Source: RGIG464 sp045599585 (GTDB lineage: Bacteria; Myxococcota_A; Bradymonadia; UBA4248). Taken from it: a stretch of DNA of 64,000 nt. The DNA is taken from NCBI GenBank assembly GCA_045599585.1, contig JAZRWH010000069.1, positions 25,481-89,480 on the forward strand, in the 5' to 3' direction. Under the pieces are notes generated by a model. It ran no database searches. It was given only the letters and a program-made list of their open reading frames with translations, and had not been told where the DNA came from. Below, one piece after another: positions 26,304-35,546 of this stretch (position 1 is its first letter; every line of letters begins with the position of its first letter). The translations under genes were made by a program, and so were the position numbers.

Positions 26304-27575
26304 TCAATCGAGCGAAATAGAGCGAATACGGGGATCTTCTTCGATCGAAAGTCGAAAACGATTATTAAGAAGATAGCGCAATTCGTCGGGCTCGGCGCAG
26401 ACCTCGGGGAGTTGCCAGCCTGCAACGACGCAATTCTTTTCGAAATCCCAGAAGTGGAATTGGGAATCGGCAAGCAGCACGACGGAGACACCGAATCGTG
26501 TGGCATAGAACTGTCGAATAAAGGCGTTGCTCGTGACGTCAGTTTCGGAAATTCGCCAGCACATTGCGTCTGGGAGGTTATTGCCTTTAGAGTTAAGGTA
26601 GACGAATCCGTGCGTCCAATCGACGCCGCAGTAGCAAGAAGTTATTTCTTTTCTAACAGAATCAGGAAGCTGCTCAAGGGCGAATTTCTTATCGCCGACA
26701 ACTTGTTGACCATCCCAGAGGAAGGCCTGACCTGTTTCGTCGATGCTGACCGGGCCTTTTTCTGATAAAGCTACGCGCAAAACTCGCTTTTCGTGTACAA
26801 ACTTCGTGTCCCAACTTCCGTCAGCGTGTAAAAATCGAACCTCGGCATTTTGCATCCCGCCACAGCAAGTCATCCAAGATTCGCCTGTAGAGACGCAATC
26901 GCCAAATAGGGTCTGTTGGATGTTGATGAGGGGGGTGACTTTGGGCTGTCGTTCGACGTCCGAAAGGATGAAGCAATCGGGGGAGAGCGGAGCCATTTTG
27001 GGGGCAGTCATCACGAATATTTCGCCTGTAGGGAGGCCTTCGCTAAGACCGACGATTTTCTCTTCAAAAGTGTAGATGGGCGTAAGCGTCGCATCATCGT
27101 TAATAAAGTAGAGTGTTTCGTCGACAGCGGCAACGGGGCGGAAGGCGACGCTAGAAACGCGCACGCCCGAGAGGCGCAGGCCGGTGCGGCGGACGGAAGA
27201 AAGGTCGACGGGAGGGAGCCAACCATCGCAGATGCTGCATCGCGTGATACGATCATCAATTGGCGTATAAATGATGCCCTGGGCGAACGCAGGCGCAAAA
27301 CCGGTACGAATGGGATCGAGGGCATAACCACAGCCACGGCCTCGGTCGTGAATATCGATACCATTGAATTCTTTCCAGGTTCGTCTTCCAACATCGCGAC
27401 CGTAGTGTTTCGCGATGCAGTCTAATAAAATAGAAGCTTCATAGATAGAGGCCGTTTTTTGAAGTGTGCGGGCACAAGAGACCCATGACGACACCTGGGG
27501 AATAGGACGAAGCTGCATAAAACGGCGGAGCGTCGTTTGGGCAGCCCGAGAACACTGACCAATTGTAATAATCAT
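26304..27575 (-). CDS. hypothetical protein, third gene of the Hsp70 operon
   Basis: 423 residues. The ATG lies 9 nt after the Hsp70 stop, with no strong ribosome site of its own, so coupled translation is likely. No signal peptide. Residues ~125-420 contain regularly spaced short strands ending in aromatic residues (TLYFINDDATLTPIY, EVRFLHADGSWDT, QFHFWDFEKN, VVAGWQLP), which suggests a beta-propeller-like fold. A Cys pair, CSICDGW, sits near residue 133. No enzyme motif. It could be a client-recognition or scaffold partner of the Hsp70, which is inference from position only. Confidence 0.65.
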   Translation of the reverse strand: MIITIGQCSRAAQTTLRRFMQLRPIPQVSSWVSCARTLQKTASIYEASILLDCIAKHYGRDVGRRTWKEFNGIDIHDRGRGCGYALDPIRTGFAPAFAQGIIYTPIDDRITRCSICDGWLPPVDLSSVRRTGLRLSGVRVSSVAFRPVAAVDETLYFINDDATLTPIYTFEEKIVGLSEGLPTGEIFVMTAPKMAPLSPDCFILSDVERQPKVTPLINIQQTLFGDCVSTGESWMTCCGGMQNAEVRFLHADGSWDTKFVHEKRVLRVALSEKGPVSIDETGQAFLWDGQQVVGDKKFALEQLPDSVRKEITSCYCGVDWTHGFVYLNSKGNNLPDAMCWRISETDVTSNAFIRQFYATRFGVSVVLLADSQFHFWDFEKNCVVAGWQLPEVCAEPDELRYLLNNRFRLSIEEDPRIRSISLD

Positions 27576-27584
27576 AGCTGTTGT

Positions 27585-29120
27585 TTATTGAAACTGCTTT
27601 TGAAGGTCGTTCATAATTTTGACCGACATGTCGACGATTTGTACGGACTGAGACTGGTGCGTGTCGAGGTCCATTGCTGTGATCGAGAGAATGCCGTTGA
27701 CGTCGATTCGGAGCGTGACCTCAATTTGAGGTTCCATTCGATGCGCTGGTCGAATGCCTGTCAGCTCAAACGTTGAAAGCAGCGTATTATCTCTGCAATA
27801 GTTTGATTCACCCTGATAGATCGATATGATGACGCTTTCTTGGTTATCGCGGTTCGTTGTAAAAATCCGACTGATGCGGTGGGGGACTTTTGTATTTTTT
27901 GTAATAAGCGGAATGAAGATACCACCAGCTGCTTCGATACCGAGGGTCAGCGGGACGACGTCGAGGAGGAGTACGTCATTTTCGTCGTTATCGAGTGCTT
28001 TGGCCTGGATGGCTGCACCGATTGCGACGGCTTCGTCAGGATTGATTGCCGTATTGGGCTTTTGCCCGAAGTACTGTTCGACCATCGAACGCACGATCGG
28101 CATACGGGATGTGCCGCCGACCAAAACGACTTCGTCGAGTTCATCCGCCGAAATACCTGCGTTAGCAAACACGGAACCGCAGATGTCGAGGGAGCGCTGA
28201 ACAAAGCTGATGCACAGTTGTTCCATTTGACTGCGTGTCAAAAATTCATTCACCGAAATGCGTTTACCAGTGCTTGGAGCAATATCTTCTAGTTCGATGT
28301 GTGTAGCTTCTTCGGATGAAAGCTGAATTTTAGCATATTCTGCAGCATCAAGAACGCGTTGACGAGACATCGTATCGGAGGAGACGTCTATGCCGGTGCG
28401 TTGTTTGACTTTTTCGAAGAGCCATTCGGCGATCGCTTGGTTGAGGTCATTACCCCCGAGGAAGGTATCACCACCAGTTGCGAGTACGTTGTAGATGCCG
28501 TCGCCGATTTCGAGAACAGAGATATCGAAGGTACCGCCACCGAAGTCGTAAATTGCGACGACTTTAGTTTCATCGCCACCGTAGCCATACGCGAGTGCTG
28601 CTGCCGTTGGCTCATTGATGAGGCGGAGAACTTCAAGACCGGCAATTTCGGCGGCACGTTTCGTTGAGGTACGTTGAACGTTATCAAAATGTGCAGGAAC
28701 GCTGATGACAGCCTGGGTGACTTCGGAGCCAATCGCTGCTTCGGCGATTGCCTTAACTTTTTTGAGAACGGCAGCACTGACTTCGATTGGGCTAAGGATA
28801 GTGCCGCCAACGACGAAACCGGGCATGCCATTGTCCATTCTCGTCACATTGTAGGCCAACATTGGCAACGTAGCTTGTACCGTTGGGGCATCGTATTTTT
28901 GGCCGATGAGACGTTTAGCTGAGTGGATCGTGGATTCAGGTGTTATCGCGAGCTGAGCGCGGGCCATATGGCCAATAATGAACTTTCCTTGACGTGTAAG
29001 CGCCATTACAGAGGGCATTGTCGCACGCGATTTATCGTCCAAAATAACCTGAGGACGTCCATCCATAACAACTGCAACACACGTATTGGAGGTACCTAAG
29101 TCGATTCCAATGACAGGCAT
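27585..29120 (-). CDS. Hsp70/DnaK-family protein lacking the C-terminal lid
   Basis: 511 residues; full DnaK is about 610-640. The ATPase domain is complete: GIDLGTSNTCVAV at the start, INEPTAAALAYG, DFGGGTFDISV, and VLVGGTSRMPIV. The substrate-binding beta domain follows (DVVPLTLGIEAAGG to about 505). The protein ends ~NDLQKQFQ, so the helical lid and acidic tail are missing. It should bind clients weakly and release them fast. AAGGAT precedes the ATG. It lies between the PilZ-like gene and the hypothetical gene; grpE and dnaJ are not seen nearby, so it is likely a specialised paralogue, not the main DnaK. Confidence 0.93.
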   Translation of the reverse strand: MPVIGIDLGTSNTCVAVVMDGRPQVILDDKSRATMPSVMALTRQGKFIIGHMARAQLAITPESTIHSAKRLIGQKYDAPTVQATLPMLAYNVTRMDNGMPGFVVGGTILSPIEVSAAVLKKVKAIAEAAIGSEVTQAVISVPAHFDNVQRTSTKRAAEIAGLEVLRLINEPTAAALAYGYGGDETKVVAIYDFGGGTFDISVLEIGDGIYNVLATGGDTFLGGNDLNQAIAEWLFEKVKQRTGIDVSSDTMSRQRVLDAAEYAKIQLSSEEATHIELEDIAPSTGKRISVNEFLTRSQMEQLCISFVQRSLDICGSVFANAGISADELDEVVLVGGTSRMPIVRSMVEQYFGQKPNTAINPDEAVAIGAAIQAKALDNDENDVLLLDVVPLTLGIEAAGGIFIPLITKNTKVPHRISRIFTTNRDNQESVIISIYQGESNYCRDNTLLSTFELTGIRPAHRMEPQIEVTLRIDVNGILSITAMDLDTHQSQSVQIVDMSVKIMNDLQKQFQ

Positions 29121-29209
29121 AAGCGATCCTTATTTAAAAATAAAAACTCTGCCTCCCAAAGCTGAAATTCACCTAAGAATAATACAAAATTGGGCAGCAG
29201 AGTTAGGGA

Positions 29210-31789
29210 TTATTTGCCGAAAAGTCTGCCGAAGAAGCCTTTTTTGCGGGACGGCATATCGTCAGAGCTTGATGGATCATCAAACGTTTTGCGTTCTTTA
29301 CGGGGCATCGCGCTCAGATCAATACCATTGACCAGGCTGTTGTTTAATTTGTTGCCAATATTGACACGTTCCTGTTGTTTAATAAGATTTTCGAGCGAAA
29401 GAGAATCCTCTTCCGATTTGGGGGCAGAGGGTTCTTCCTCGGCGTTGGCTTTGCCTGCGAGCGCAGCAAGCGAAAGACTGCTGTCTTCTTTTGTGTCGAG
29501 CGTAGGTCTCTTGATGAGACGTGAATTAACGTGAGGCAAAGTACCAGAGGGGATTTTGGCAGAGAGTTTATTGGAGATCTCTGCGACCGAAACAGGTTTA
29601 AGGCTGTCAGAAGAAATATCTTTGCCGCTGATCAGATTGTCGATGAGCGCATCGCTGTTGGGCTGTGTCGAGGGTTCTGTTTCAGAAGCAAAAAGAACAG
29701 GTTCGGCTTTAACTTCGGTGGGTTCAGGAACTTCTGCGCTTGCTTCAGCGATCGCTGCTGCTACGGTTTGCGCATGACCGTCATTAAGGCGGTTATTCTC
29801 TTCCAGAATGCTTTCGCGGAGGGACTCAAAAATTTCTGAAGGGGATTCGGGTTCAAGTTTCGCAGGTTCTTCTAATTCTGCTGCGACTAATTCGTTAAGA
29901 AATGCATCGGTTATGCCGGATTTCAGGACGTCGTCTGTCTCTGCTGCATCCTGCTGGGGTTCAACTTGAGGATCTTCTGTGGGCGCTTCAACAGCTTCAA
30001 CAGGCGGCACAAATTCCTGAACCGAAGCAACTTCTGCTACAGCGTCGATAGATGCATCAATTGCAGGTACAACACCAAGGGTTGCAGCTGCATCAATGGC
30101 GTTGGCTTGAACAGACTCAATGACAGCTGCCTCGACTTCAGAAGCATCGAGATCGATCGATTTAGCTTCGACTTTTTCAATCTCAGCCGACAAGGTTGTC
30201 TCACGCTGAGGTGATGTTTCTTCCGCAATTGTGTTTAGCGGCATACCCAGCAAGGTTTGATGACGTGACGAAAATGCGTCTGCATTTGCGGAGCTATCTT
30301 CAGCATTGTTTGATACTGCTGCAAAAGCGCTGTCAAATGACGAATTATCAAATGCGTTGCTTCCAAACGCGGAACTGGATTCGCCAAATGCGTTGCTTCC
30401 AAACGCGGAACTGGATTCACCAAAGGCACTGCTTCCAAATGCGGAACTGGATTCACCAAAGGCACTGCTTCCAAATGCGGAACTGGATTCACCAAACACA
30501 CTGTTTCCAAACGCCGAACCAGATTCTCCGAAAGCATTACCATTAAAGGTGTTGCCGCCAAACGCCGAACGATCAAAGGGTAAATCAGGCGTTCCTAAAG
30601 TTGGTTCGATTTTGAGTTCGCTGGCTAAAGCCTCAGAAGACATTTGTTCCGTGCTTTCGGGTTCGTCATTCTGTTGATTTGTTGCGCTTGTTTCTGACGC
30701 TGATGAATCTTCGTTGTCGTTATAATTGGCAGCAAAGGCTTCCAAATCGTGAACGCTGAAATCTTCAGTCGGAGGAATGATGGTTTCTTGGGAAGCTGCA
30801 TTTTCGGCAAGGGCTTGAATGTCGTTGACACTGAAATCTTCAGTCGGAGGAATCACGACGTTTTGAGCTGCAAATTCTGCCGAAAGGGCTTCGATCGCAC
30901 GCTCGCTACGATTGTCTGTGCTACTGGCGATTTCAGCAATTTCGCGCGCTTCTTCGGCAGCTGCATAGGCTTCGATATCAGGAATGTTCATGACATCGGT
31001 ATTATCAAGCGCGTGTGATCCAATCGGCGCCGATTCCGCACTCGGTTCTGTTGGCGTTTCGATGGACTCCTCTACAGGCGCAGAAACCTCGCTATCCGTC
31101 AAAATTTCTTCCGGAAGATCTTCTGTCGCAGATTCCATAATATCAAAGGCATCCGCTTCGATCTCACCTACATCAATCGCCGTCATGTTGTCTAAAGATT
31201 TGTCTGTTGGACGGTCTGTCGGGCTGTCAACCACTTTAAGACGCATGAATCCCGATTCAAGCTGAGCGTCTTCTTCGTCTTCTTTTTTCCCTATGCCTGA
31301 AAAGAGAAAATCAAGACCTTCATCTAAATCAAGCTCTCCAAAAAGATCTAAACCATCAGATGCGTCTTTCGCGTTTACAATGAGGTGGTTCACACTGTCA
31401 GCATCGGCTGCCTTAGATACAGGCATCTTTACGGCCGGCATCGCATTCGGCGTTACGTCGCGGTCGGATTTCTGCTGCGCGCCTATGACTGCATCTACGA
31501 CTTCTTTAAATTGTCGGTTAATCTTGCGCAGTGCCACGAGCATACCGGCACCTTGCGAGGATGGGCCTCCAACAAAGGGAATCTCCTTGCGCACTACGCC
31601 GTCACCGGCATACGTAATAGATCCATCCGCAAGTTTAAACTCAAAATGAACGTCACTTCCTACGGGGCGCGTCGTACGCGTCCGAATGAATAATCCCCTC
31701 TGACTGATCAGGGGACGCATGGCCTCGATCAGTTCCTCTTGCGAGGTGTATTTCAGAGTCGCCTTAATCGCGATTTTATTTGCTGTCAT
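29210..31789 (-). CDS. PilZ-like domain protein with long acidic low-complexity tail
   Basis: 859 residues. GAGGT is just upstream of the ATG. The first ~105 residues (LISQRGLFIRTRTTRPVGSD, FKLADGSITYAGDGVV) resemble the PilZ-like domain common in myxobacteria, though the RxxxR motif for c-di-GMP is not clear. The rest is intrinsically disordered, rich in Glu, Ala and Ser. Residues ~415-500 are about six tandem 12-residue repeats of FGESSSAFGSSA. The C-terminus ends with a basic patch (SRKKGFFGRLFGK), possibly membrane-binding. First gene of a three-gene minus-strand unit with Hsp70. Gliding or polarity scaffolds look like this, but that is a guess. Confidence 0.7.
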   Translation of the reverse strand: MTANKIAIKATLKYTSQEELIEAMRPLISQRGLFIRTRTTRPVGSDVHFEFKLADGSITYAGDGVVRKEIPFVGGPSSQGAGMLVALRKINRQFKEVVDAVIGAQQKSDRDVTPNAMPAVKMPVSKAADADSVNHLIVNAKDASDGLDLFGELDLDEGLDFLFSGIGKKEDEEDAQLESGFMRLKVVDSPTDRPTDKSLDNMTAIDVGEIEADAFDIMESATEDLPEEILTDSEVSAPVEESIETPTEPSAESAPIGSHALDNTDVMNIPDIEAYAAAEEAREIAEIASSTDNRSERAIEALSAEFAAQNVVIPPTEDFSVNDIQALAENAASQETIIPPTEDFSVHDLEAFAANYNDNEDSSASETSATNQQNDEPESTEQMSSEALASELKIEPTLGTPDLPFDRSAFGGNTFNGNAFGESGSAFGNSVFGESSSAFGSSAFGESSSAFGSSAFGESSSAFGSNAFGESSSAFGSNAFDNSSFDSAFAAVSNNAEDSSANADAFSSRHQTLLGMPLNTIAEETSPQRETTLSAEIEKVEAKSIDLDASEVEAAVIESVQANAIDAAATLGVVPAIDASIDAVAEVASVQEFVPPVEAVEAPTEDPQVEPQQDAAETDDVLKSGITDAFLNELVAAELEEPAKLEPESPSEIFESLRESILEENNRLNDGHAQTVAAAIAEASAEVPEPTEVKAEPVLFASETEPSTQPNSDALIDNLISGKDISSDSLKPVSVAEISNKLSAKIPSGTLPHVNSRLIKRPTLDTKEDSSLSLAALAGKANAEEEPSAPKSEEDSLSLENLIKQQERVNIGNKLNNSLVNGIDLSAMPRKERKTFDDPSSSDDMPSRKKGFFGRLFGK
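30340..30540. repeat. 36-bp in-frame tandem repeat
   Basis: About six units, each coding for FGESSSAFGSSA or a near variant. Unit number could change without a frameshift. Confidence 0.8.
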
Positions 31790-31944
31790 GCACTACCTCA
31801 AAATCATGGCGCGTTAATGCCAAAAAATCGCCTTGACTATAAAACGGACTACGAAAAAACACAAATAAACGTATGCGGGAAAACATTGATTTGTGTCGAA
31901 TTTTAGCGGCGCGTTCTATCGAGCTTCGCCCGATACGCCCGCGC

Positions 31945-31982
31945 AGTCCTGCTATAGCGCCTTCGTCGCTATACGCAGGACT
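31945..31982. repeat. bulged hairpin repeat, reverse orientation
   Basis: AGTCCTGC, TATAGCG, loop CCTTCGT, CGCTATA, unpaired C31974, GCAGGACT: a perfect example. A looser copy lies at ~31910-31944. I see no gene in 31790-32084. Confidence 0.8.
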
Positions 31983-32008
31983 CTTGAATCCCATGAAAAG
32001 TTAAAAAA

Positions 32009-32033
32009 AAAGCCCGAAAAACTCGGGCTCTCA
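32009..32033 (-). terminator. terminator of the EF-G gene
   Basis: On the minus strand: AGCCCGA, loop, TCGGGCT, then T9. A second perfect hairpin (GTGAACACTTT, TGT, complement) at 32046-32070 sits between the stop codon and it. Confidence 0.85.
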
Positions 32034-32084
32034 TGCAATGATGCGGTGAACACTTTTGTAAAGTGTTCACCACACAAAGATAGA

Positions 32085-34181
32085 TTATTCGTCGTCGTCG
32101 TCTTTGACACCGCCGAACGGAGAGTCTTTGATGATCTTTGCTTCAAGGTTGGAAGGTACATCTTCGTAACCGTAGAAAGACATCGTGAAGATACCCTGAC
32201 CACCCGTCATAGAACGGAGATCCGGGGCATAACGCTGAATTTCTGCAAGCGGGCAAACAGCATGGATAACGGTTTTCTTGTGATCAGGATCCATACCGAG
32301 CACACGACCACGACGTGACGTGATGTCGCCCATAATATCACCTACTGACTCACTCGGAACAGTGATGTCCATGTTGTAAACAGGTTCGAGAAGCTTAACA
32401 CCGCCCATCTCGAACGATGTGCGCATAGCTTTGCGGCCTGCTGCTACGAAGGCAACTTCTTTGGAGTCTACCGGGTGATATTTACCGTCGATGAGCTCAA
32501 CTGCAAAGTCCGTAACCGGATAACCCGCAAGAGGTCCGTGTTCGCAGAAGCTCATGACACCTTTTTCAACTGCAGGAATAAATTGACGAGGAATGGCACC
32601 ACCAACGATCTGATCGATGAATTTGACGCCTTCACCACGAGAGAGCGGGCCAACATTGACATAGCAAACACCGTATTGACCAGCACCACCAGACTGTTTC
32701 TTATGTTTACCTTCGACGTTCTGAGCACGTTTTTTGATCGTTTCACGATAGGCAACGAGCGGAAGCGACGTCTCAACTTCAAGTTTGAATTTGCGTTTCA
32801 TCTTCTCGATGGCCATATCCAAATGCTGCTGACCCATGCCGTTAAGCGTCATCGCACGACCAAGTTCGTCGTAGCTCGTCGTGATCGTGGGATCTTCATC
32901 CATAAGTTTGTCGACGGCTGCTTTGAGTTTGTCTTCGTCACCTTTCGTTTTAACGCGAATGTTGAAGCTCATCATCGGAGCAGGGTACGTGACCGGGGCA
33001 AACTGAATGGCTTGGTCGATCGCCAACGTGTCGTTCGTCTTCGTGTCTTTAAGTTTGGCAAGGCAAATGATGTCGCCAAATACACCCGATTCAATGGCGT
33101 CACGGTTGTTGCCACGGAGAACATAAAGCGAACCAAGACGTTCTGCATCACCTGTGCGGACATTGACGACGTTACCATCCGCAGGCGTTTTGCCGGTCAT
33201 AACGCGGATGATCGTCTGCTTGCCCGAAAAATCATCAATGAACGTACGGATAACAAGTCCCGAGAATAAGGCGTCGCGCGTACATTTCATCGAAAGAAGT
33301 TCGCCATGGCGAAGCGTGTCAAAACGTGCACGGTGATTCGGGTTCGGGCAGCACTTCGAAATGACTTCAAGCAAATGATCAACACCAATGACGTTCGTCG
33401 CAGAGGTGTAAAGAACAGGAACAATCAACGAATTCGTCAAGGCCGGCTGAAGGGCAGCAAGACACTCTTCTTTTGAAAGCGTAAGCGTGTCAAGGTACTT
33501 TTCCATCAAAACGTCGTCTGTTTCTGCAACGGCTTCGATGAGTTTTTCCCAAGCTGCTTCAACGTCTGCTTCGTACTCTTTGGGGATGTCCGTCTCTTTG
33601 TATTTGCCCGTAGCTCCATCATAAATGTAAGCTTTTTCACGAAGAAGCGAAATAACACCCTTGAATGAATCTGCTGTGCCCATCGGAACCTGAAGCGGAA
33701 CAGGCGTAACCTCAAGGTTTTCGTTGATGTCAGCTAGAACGGCTTCGACATTGGCACGCTCTTTGTCCATCTTGTTAATAACAATAACACGAGCGATTCC
33801 AAGGTTTTTAGCTTCGGCATTGACGCGTTCCGTCTGAACTTCAACACCGTCTTCGGCACTCACAACTATAACTGCTGTGTCGGCGCCACGCATCGCTGTC
33901 AAAGAATCATAGATAAAGTTGCCATCTCCCGGGGTGTCGATAATATTTACTTTCTTACCATCATATTCACACCACGCAAACGCTGATCCGTTTGAACCCC
34001 CTCGCTTGACTTCTTCAGGTTCAAAGTCAAATGTCGACGTTCCTGCAAGCGTCGAACCAAGACGCGTCGTCACACCCGTCTTGTAAAGAATCGCTTCGCC
34101 AAGCGCCGTCTTGCCGCTTGCACTGTGACCAACTAAAGCGATGTTGCGAATATCCTTGGATTCAAACACAGTCTTTGCCAT
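32085..34181 (-). CDS. fusA: elongation factor G family GTPase, divergent paralogue type
   Basis: 698 residues, normal EF-G length, with GGAG 8 nt before the ATG. EF-G moves tRNA and mRNA through the ribosome using GTP. All five domains appear present. G1 reads GHSASGKT (18-25) in place of the usual GHxDAGKT, G3 reads DTPGDGNF (82-89) in place of DTPGHVDF, and G4 is NKMD. The catalytic His of the G3 motif is Asp86. These changes are typical of the EF-G-like (EF-G2) branch, which may have slow GTPase activity. The symbol fusA is given for the family; the main translocase may be another gene. Confidence 0.85.
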   Translation of the reverse strand: MAKTVFESKDIRNIALVGHSASGKTALGEAILYKTGVTTRLGSTLAGTSTFDFEPEEVKRGGSNGSAFAWCEYDGKKVNIIDTPGDGNFIYDSLTAMRGADTAVIVVSAEDGVEVQTERVNAEAKNLGIARVIVINKMDKERANVEAVLADINENLEVTPVPLQVPMGTADSFKGVISLLREKAYIYDGATGKYKETDIPKEYEADVEAAWEKLIEAVAETDDVLMEKYLDTLTLSKEECLAALQPALTNSLIVPVLYTSATNVIGVDHLLEVISKCCPNPNHRARFDTLRHGELLSMKCTRDALFSGLVIRTFIDDFSGKQTIIRVMTGKTPADGNVVNVRTGDAERLGSLYVLRGNNRDAIESGVFGDIICLAKLKDTKTNDTLAIDQAIQFAPVTYPAPMMSFNIRVKTKGDEDKLKAAVDKLMDEDPTITTSYDELGRAMTLNGMGQQHLDMAIEKMKRKFKLEVETSLPLVAYRETIKKRAQNVEGKHKKQSGGAGQYGVCYVNVGPLSRGEGVKFIDQIVGGAIPRQFIPAVEKGVMSFCEHGPLAGYPVTDFAVELIDGKYHPVDSKEVAFVAAGRKAMRTSFEMGGVKLLEPVYNMDITVPSESVGDIMGDITSRRGRVLGMDPDHKKTVIHAVCPLAEIQRYAPDLRSMTGGQGIFTMSFYGYEDVPSNLEAKIIKDSPFGGVKDDDDE

Positions 34182-34475
34182 ACCAAAATCTCCATGGTGG
34201 GTTTAATGTGCCGTTAGGTTAACGGCAATGAAAAATCGACCGCTTTTTTATGCCTTTTTTGTCATTACGTCAAAGAATTTTAGTCTCGGAAATCCTTTGT
34301 TTATGGCGACATGCGGGTTTTGTGACTACAATTGCCTACATATTACAAATTCACTTGAGATTGTGTTTGTAACCTACATTTCAATACATAATTTCTTGGT
34401 TTGGTTATGGGTGTTACTAACAACCACATTTGCATGAATGTGGTTTATCGGAAGTATCGATAAAATATTCAAAAT
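34182..34475. other. intergenic region upstream of the EF-G gene
   Basis: AT-rich. It should hold the EF-G promoter on the minus strand. No gene with a ribosome site is seen. Confidence 0.4.
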
Positions 34476-34765
34476 CACTGCTGTCCCACTAAAATTTCAT
34501 AACATATTCGGACAACTCTTCAGTAGCTTTGTTTTATCGATATATAGTCACTTCAAAACATGAAAAAGACTTAAGAGAACTGTTAAATCGCACGCGTCGC
34601 GAAGCCGAAGACAAGCAGCGGGCGCGGGGATTCCAAAGGGGCGTCCGCGATACGACGCCCCTTTGGGCTGTCCGCAGGACAGAATGAGAATAAGAAAAGT
34701 ACAAAATTCTGTAACGAGCGCATTTCGTTACAGTTAATGAGAATATGTTGTGGGACAGCAGTGAG
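34476..34765. mobile_element. 290-bp repeat with the same inverted ends as the 109-bp element
   Basis: Begins CACTGCTGTCCC and ends with its exact complement. The right ~110 bp are nearly the same as the right part of the element at 25967-26075, including GGACAGAATGAGAATAAG and the stem CTGTAACGA/TCGTTACAG. It also contains a strong stem, AAAGGGGCGTC...GACGCCCCTTT. No matching target duplication is seen beside it. Confidence 0.7.
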
Positions 34766-34807
34766 ATGAGATAAAATCATTTAAATACACTACTGTATAT
34801 AAAATTG

Positions 34808-35056
34808 TTATTCTTCTGTAGCTGCTTTGTCTTTCTCTTCTGAGCTACTTTCTTTTAAAGTATTTTCAGCGATTTGGTCTTTGAGTAAAATTGATACAAA
34901 ACAGTAAAAGCAAATAACTAACTCACAAACTGAAAATGCATTTTGTGAAATATTTGTAATGTAATTATATACACCAAAAACCGAAATAAATACTGACAAT
35001 CCTGTTAATATCTTTAACATTAAAAGTGAATTAGATATGCCCTTTTTTACTTTCAT
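34808..35056 (-). CDS. small two-span membrane protein
   Basis: 82 residues from the ATG at 35056, which has GGAG 6 nt upstream. Two hydrophobic spans (LLMLKILTGLSVFISVFGVY and FSVCELVICFYCFVSILL) separated by a short polar loop, with a basic N-terminus and an acidic C-terminus (EESSSEEKD-like). The charge pattern suggests both ends are in the cytosol. No family known. The region is AT-rich compared with neighbours and sits at the left edge of the defence island, so it may be acquired. Confidence 0.55.
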   Translation of the reverse strand: MKVKKGISNSLLMLKILTGLSVFISVFGVYNYITNISQNAFSVCELVICFYCFVSILLKDQIAENTLKESSSEEKDKAATEE

Positions 35057-35235
35057 ACAATTCTCCACTAAAAACTTTCCTAGGATAGCTGCTATTTTTA
35101 CCCTAGGATCAATGTTATCTTTTTACACCGTGTAAAAAGATTCTTGTTCATAAAAAAAAACATCATTCGTCAAGACGAAAAATATCGTTTTGTAATAAAA
35201 ATTGATGTGTAATTACAGCGCGGTAGCGCGCGAGC
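35057..35235. other. intergenic region, AT-rich
   Basis: Contains a motif CGTCAAGACGAAAA...CGTTTTG also found near 51717-51745 (both upstream of minus-strand genes). No gene seen. Confidence 0.4.
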
Positions 35236-35413
35236 GGCGCGTATTGACCGAGCGTAGAGACGCAAATTTTTGCGTCTCCAGCGAGGTTTGTCCGCATGTT
35301 TCATCATGAAATGGCGGCGCGTATTGACCGAGCGTAGAGACGCAAATTTTTGCGTCTCCAGCGAGGGAGAAGCGCCGCCGGCGCGCCGTATTGGCAAAGC
35401 CAATAGGCGCGCC
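35236..35413. repeat. three hairpin repeats upstream of an AAA/nuclease gene
   Basis: A partial long-form copy at 35236-35287; a full long form at 35313-35379 with outer stem GGCGGCGC/GCGCCGCC, unpaired G35321 and the central palindrome GAGACGCAAATTTTTGCGTCTC; and a perfect short form at 35380-35413 (GGCGCGCC, G, TATTGGC, AAA, GCCAATA, GGCGCGCC). After them come ~110 bp that are almost identical to the sequence upstream of the paralogous gene at 48077. Confidence 0.8.
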
Positions 35414-35546
35414 CCATATAACCAATTGTTTAGCCGACACGCATAATACAATAATTTCGTCAAAACACGCTCAAATATGCTAAATATAGCCATATAAGCC
35501 GCATTTATGTGTGAGCATTACAGCGGCTATACGAGGAGGTACGACG

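Noticed and set aside
34228..34437. Open frame for a 69-residue hydrophobic protein upstream of the EF-G gene
   Set aside because: No ribosome site, lies in the EF-G promoter region, composition like random AT-rich DNA.
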